In this document: positions 13,171 through 15,642 of the stretch, one piece after another | Layout of the letters: the number at the start of each line of letters is the position of its first letter | Numbering within the stretch: position 1 is the stretch's first letter | Origin: Nitrospira sp. ST-bin4 | GTDB taxonomy: Bacteria > Nitrospirota > Nitrospiria > Nitrospirales > Nitrospiraceae | Length of the DNA: 15,642 bases | Assembly (NCBI GenBank): GCA_002083565.1 | Contig: MSXM01000003.1 | Location: 555-16,196, forward strand | Direction: 5' to 3' | Translations under genes and position numbers: made by a program | The notes under the pieces: generated by a model | The model's input: the letters and a program-made list of their open reading frames with translations, nothing else | Told to the model about the DNA's origin: nothing | Database searches by the model: none

Positions 13171-13605
13171 GTGGCTGAGCCAAAACAGGAGAGCATCGAG
13201 AAGATCGTCAAGTTCGTGAAGGGTTTCGCTGAGAAGAGCGGGACCTCCATGCATCCCAACCCGGCCGTCACCGAGGCGGTCGTCAAAGGCCTGGCGATGC
13301 ATATCGATGAACTGGGCAAGCCGCTGTGCCCCTGCAATTTCTACAAGGACAAAGAAGCCGAGGCCAAGCTACGACGCTGGATGTGCGCCTGCGATGAAAT
13401 GCAGATCTACAAGTACTGCCACTGTCTGCTTTTTGTTCGTGAAGACGGGATGCCGATCACCGAATACCTTCCCGAAGGCCACGAAGGGCGACAAGTGTAC
13501 GGAGTCGTCACCGATCCGACGCCGGAAAAAGGCCGTATGCTCAGACACAAAGCAGCCTCCTCATCAACCTCGGCGGAAGATCCCTCGCCGGGACCAACGA
13601 CGTAA
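13171..13605 (+). CDS. Ferredoxin-thioredoxin reductase catalytic (beta) subunit
   Basis: Fe-S disulfide reductase that takes electrons one at a time from ferredoxin and reduces thioredoxin. 144 aa from the GTG at 13171, which has AGAGGAG six bases upstream; the frame is open further up but has no ribosome site there. The six signature cysteines are Cys53 and Cys55 (CPC), Cys72 and Cys74 (CAC) and Cys83 and Cys85 (CHC). The spacing matches cyanobacterial FTR with an offset of two. By that homology Cys53/72/74/83 bind the 4Fe-4S cluster and Cys55-Cys85 form the redox disulfide, next to His84. The second pair is CAC where plant and cyanobacterial FTR has CPC. A polar tail of about 35 residues follows the core. 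No gene for the variable (alpha) subunit is seen nearby. The next gene starts 5 bp downstream. Confidence 0.9.
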   Translation: MAEPKQESIEKIVKFVKGFAEKSGTSMHPNPAVTEAVVKGLAMHIDELGKPLCPCNFYKDKEAEAKLRRWMCACDEMQIYKYCHCLLFVREDGMPITEYLPEGHEGRQVYGVVTDPTPEKGRMLRHKAASSSTSAEDPSPGPTT

Positions 13606-13610
13606 CCATC

Positions 13611-14222
13611 GTGCGCCACCATCATCGGATAGGGTGTTGGTTCGTCTGCTGCCTCCTGATCGGGAACCTATGGCCTCTGCAGGGACAGGCTATTGAGCCG
13701 ATCGCATCCGGTCCACCGGTTTTGAACGAGAAAGACCTGGCTGCCTATAAGCAGAAAGGCCGAGGCACCCTCGCCGGACAGGTCTTCCTCGGTTCACTAT
13801 CCGGGAAAGCCATTACTCAGGCCGGCGTCCCGGTCCATCTGATTCCCGTGAGTCCTTACACCCGCTACTGGTTCGACCACAATGTACGAACCACCGGATG
13901 CATCTCAAACGACGACCCGACCGCCAATGACGGCCTCATGTCCCGCCAACAAGCGGACTGCGCCCGTGACGGGCTGGCACAATTCCTGACCGAAAAGCGA
14001 TTACTTCCCTATCTTCGCACCACGAGAGCCAACCCGACCGGACACTTCTGGTTCATGAAAATTCCGGCCGGCCGGTATTATCTCGTGAGTCTGATCGAAG
14101 GCGGAGGCGGCGTACACCAAGACGAACGGGCAGCCGGAATTGCGTGGCTGACCATTGAGCTCGAAGCGGGCGAGAAAGCGACCAACCTGGTGGTCACCAA
14201 CTGCCGAAGCGGCCTGTGCTGA
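13611..14222 (+). CDS. Predicted exported protein with carboxypeptidase-regulatory-like fold
   Basis: 203 aa, not recognised as a named family. The N-terminus has a signal peptide: basic MRHHHR, hydrophobic GCWFVCCLLIGNLW (8-21), likely cleavage after GQA (25-27). The mature part contains GTLAGQVFLGSLSGKAITQAGVPVHLIPV (52-80) and PTGHFWFMKIPAGRYYLVSL (142-161), which match the opening strand and the ...G-x-F-x-F-x-x-I-P-A-G-x-Y... strand of transthyretin-like/carboxypeptidase regulatory domains. About 60 residues with an unusual DxxxxxDGLMSRQQADCARDG segment are inserted between them. Four cysteines in the mature part (97, 117, 198, 203) could form disulfides. The start is a GTG 5 bp after the FTR stop with no good ribosome site, so translation is probably coupled to the FTR gene. 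Location would be periplasm or outer surface. Confidence 0.7.
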   Translation: MRHHHRIGCWFVCCLLIGNLWPLQGQAIEPIASGPPVLNEKDLAAYKQKGRGTLAGQVFLGSLSGKAITQAGVPVHLIPVSPYTRYWFDHNVRTTGCISNDDPTANDGLMSRQQADCARDGLAQFLTEKRLLPYLRTTRANPTGHFWFMKIPAGRYYLVSLIEGGGGVHQDERAAGIAWLTIELEAGEKATNLVVTNCRSGLC

Positions 14223-14282
14223 CCGACGATACAACAGTCTGTTTCATAGAGCTTTCAGCGATTTCCACATCCATACATCCGT

Positions 14283-14292
14283 TGTCATGACA
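14283..14292. promoter_or_regulatory. Perfect 10-bp palindrome TGTCATGACA
   Basis: Lies in the 234-bp gap before the response regulator gene, about 80 bp upstream of the predicted -35. Could be half of an operator or a chance palindrome; no second copy was seen in the gap. Apart from this, the inverted repeat at 14348 and the promoter, the gap shows nothing recognisable, and no terminator follows the exported-protein gene. Confidence 0.25.
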
Positions 14293-14347
14293 CAGCGACC
14301 TCCAGGGCATCTTCACTGACAAACCCGTGCCTCCATGAGTCCGACAA

Positions 14348-14399
14348 TCTCCTGCCTGATTTGTAGGAGAGTGACCGATCAGCCGAGAGATGGCATAAT
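14348..14399 (+). promoter_or_regulatory. Predicted promoter of the two-component operon with adjacent inverted repeat
   Basis: GTGACC (14371-14376), 17-bp spacer, CATAAT (14394-14399), about 57 bp before the response regulator ATG. Directly against the -35 lies an inverted repeat TCTCCT (14348-14353) and AGGAGA (14365-14370) with an 11-bp centre. Its size and position would suit a regulator, possibly the operon's own response regulator, but this is inference. Confidence 0.4.
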
Positions 14400-14456
14400 A
14401 TGGCCGGATCGTGATGCCCTTGAGGGTCGTTCGGAAGCGAGGAACCAGGATAGTCG

Positions 14457-15140
14457 ATGCGAATACTGCTTGTTGAAGACGATGTGAACCTTGCTCAGTT
14501 TATTCGGAAGGGTCTGAGAGAAGAGCAATACGCAGTGGACGTCGCGCCCGACGGCGAAGAAGGCCTGGCGATGGCCTTGAACAACCCGTACGATCTGCTG
14601 ATCCTCGACATCATGCTGCCCAAGCTCGACGGCCTCACGCTCTGCCGCCGCGTGCGCGCCAAGGGCAACATGACTCCGGTGCTGCTGTTGACCGCGCGCA
14701 ACACGGTGGAAACCAAGGTCTCCGGCTTCGATACCGGCGCAGATCAGTTTTTGCCCAAGCCCTTCGCCTTCGTGGAATTGCTGGCTCAAATCCGAGCCCT
14801 GCTCCGCCGGGGGAGCCCGCAGCAGCTGGTGCAACTCCAAGCGGCCGATCTGAAGCTAGACCCAGCTTCTCATCGCGTCTGGCGGGCGGGGCAAGAAATT
14901 TCTCTGACGAATAAGGAATATGCCCTGCTTGAGTTTCTGTTGCGCAACAAAAATCGGGTGTTGACCAGAACGGCGATCATCGAACATGTGTGGGACATCA
15001 GCTATGACCCGATGACAAACATCGTGGATGCCCATATTCGGGCTCTGCGGGCCAAGATCGACCGGGATTTTTCACCTCCGTTGATCGCCACCGTACGGGG
15101 CGCCGGGTACATGCTCGAAGAACCGGAAACAGCCGCGTGA
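14457..15140 (+). CDS. OmpR/PhoB-family response regulator
   Basis: 227-aa transcription factor. The receiver domain (1-115) has the acidic pocket Glu7-Asp8-Asp9, the phosphoacceptor Asp51 in LILDIMLP, Thr79 in LLLTARN and Lys101 in FLPKPF. The winged-helix DNA-binding domain (about 128-222) shows the family pattern ISLTNKEYALLEFLL, VLTRTAIIEHVWD, NIVDAHIRALRAKID and the terminal wing VRGAGYML. It resembles CusR/CopR- and QseB-like regulators, but the signal cannot be told. AGGA six bases before the ATG serves as ribosome site. Its stop overlaps the sensor kinase start by 4 bp (GTGA), so the pair is a standard two-component operon. Confidence 0.95.
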   Translation: MRILLVEDDVNLAQFIRKGLREEQYAVDVAPDGEEGLAMALNNPYDLLILDIMLPKLDGLTLCRRVRAKGNMTPVLLLTARNTVETKVSGFDTGADQFLPKPFAFVELLAQIRALLRRGSPQQLVQLQAADLKLDPASHRVWRAGQEISLTNKEYALLEFLLRNKNRVLTRTAIIEHVWDISYDPMTNIVDAHIRALRAKIDRDFSPPLIATVRGAGYMLEEPETAA

Positions 15141-15642
15141 AATCCCTGCGCAGTCTCATCAGTTGGTCTACCTTCCTCTTGATCGCGGGGCTGCTCGTAT
15201 TATCCGCTCTTGTGTACGTCACGAGCGAAGTCCTGTTGAACCGGTTCGTGGACGGACTGCTGTTAGAGTTGTCGGACACACTGGCCGAGCTCGTTGAACA
15301 GCGCTCCGAGATATTTGAAAAGAGCGGCCAGGATGTGGGGCCGGCCGGCAGAAGCAATCAGGAACGGCAGGTTCTACCGGATGTCCCTCACTCGCTTCGT
15401 GTTTTCTCGGCGGATGGCCGACTCCTGTGGAGTAGTCCCAACGCGGCAGTGCAGGAGTCCATTCCCCCCCATATCCTTCGGCAAGTCCAGATCGAGCACA
15501 CGGTGTTTGTCACTATTGAGTCGGCCGCCGGAATGCCTGCCCGGCATCTGTTCCTCTCCATTATGAAGGACGGGCATATTCGGTATGTCCTTCAGACGGA
15601 AACCTCACTGCGCCATTACCGAGAGACCCTGTATGGTCTGCT
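15137..15642 (+). CDS. Sensor histidine kinase, N-terminal part (truncated by window edge)
   Basis: A frame of 168 codons is open from the GTG at 15137 to the right edge. The start overlaps the response regulator stop as GTGA. The protein begins KSLRSLISWSTFLLIAG, with one membrane segment at about 9-29, followed by an extracytoplasmic region of at least 138 residues (LLNRFVDGLLLELSDTLAELVEQ..., then FSADGRLLWSS near 94-104, a turn typical of periplasmic sensor domains in kinases of this type). HAMP, dimerisation and ATPase domains would lie beyond the window and are not seen. The call rests on operon position, topology and the partner regulator. Confidence 0.85.
   Translation, partial: MKSLRSLISWSTFLLIAGLLVLSALVYVTSEVLLNRFVDGLLLELSDTLAELVEQRSEIFEKSGQDVGPAGRSNQERQVLPDVPHSLRVFSADGRLLWSSPNAAVQESIPPHILRQVQIEHTVFVTIESAAGMPARHLFLSIMKDGHIRYVLQTETSLRHYRETLYGL

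Overview
The window is a gene-dense, GC-rich stretch of a bacterial chromosome. The gene set fits a chemolithoautotrophic Nitrospira-like organism (phylum Nitrospirota): a ferredoxin-thioredoxin reductase catalytic subunit, a NuoF-like flavoprotein next to a 2Fe-2S ferredoxin, an LDH-type malate dehydrogenase, a membrane protein of the PuuD N-terminal type, and period-7 intergenic repeats. This lineage call is an inference from gene content, not from a marker gene. There is no rRNA, tRNA, transposase, phage gene or CRISPR array.

Left part (1-4355): the 3' end of an ABC-F ATPase gene meets a small PilZ-domain gene tail to tail, and their stop codons share one CTAG. The replication-repair ATPase gene rarA lies upstream of the PilZ gene on the minus strand. 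An alpha/beta hydrolase gene diverges from rarA.

Middle part (4376-9979), all on the minus strand: read in transcription order, a 135-aa unknown gene, malate dehydrogenase, a PuuD-like membrane protein, a NuoF-like flavoprotein, a 2Fe-2S ferredoxin, an ErpA-type Fe-S carrier, then a strong hairpin terminator, then a two-gene pterin operon (PTPS/QueD family, then folE, with an 8-bp overlap). nuoF-fdx-erpA looks like one unit: a flavin/Fe-S NAD(P)H dehydrogenase-type subunit, a small electron carrier and a cluster-insertion protein.

Right part (10024-15642): a 1010-aa protein combines a helical-repeat (solenoid-like) N-terminus, an HEAGH metallopeptidase-like motif and a C-terminal von Willebrand A domain with an intact MIDAS, in the manner of NorD/CobT-type proteins. 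Diverging from it are the ferredoxin-thioredoxin reductase catalytic subunit and, 5 bp behind it, a predicted exported protein. After a 234-bp regulatory gap comes an OmpR/PhoB-type response regulator whose stop overlaps (GTGA) the start of a sensor kinase gene that runs off the right edge.

The least explained elements are the VWA/solenoid protein with its small unknown partner and no MoxR ATPase in view, the BH4-type PTPS motif in a bacterial folE operon, two blocks of tandem heptamers of which one supplies a stop codon, a hairpin with a ten-G loop, and a 53-codon open frame that continues malate dehydrogenase past its UGA up to an ATGA junction.
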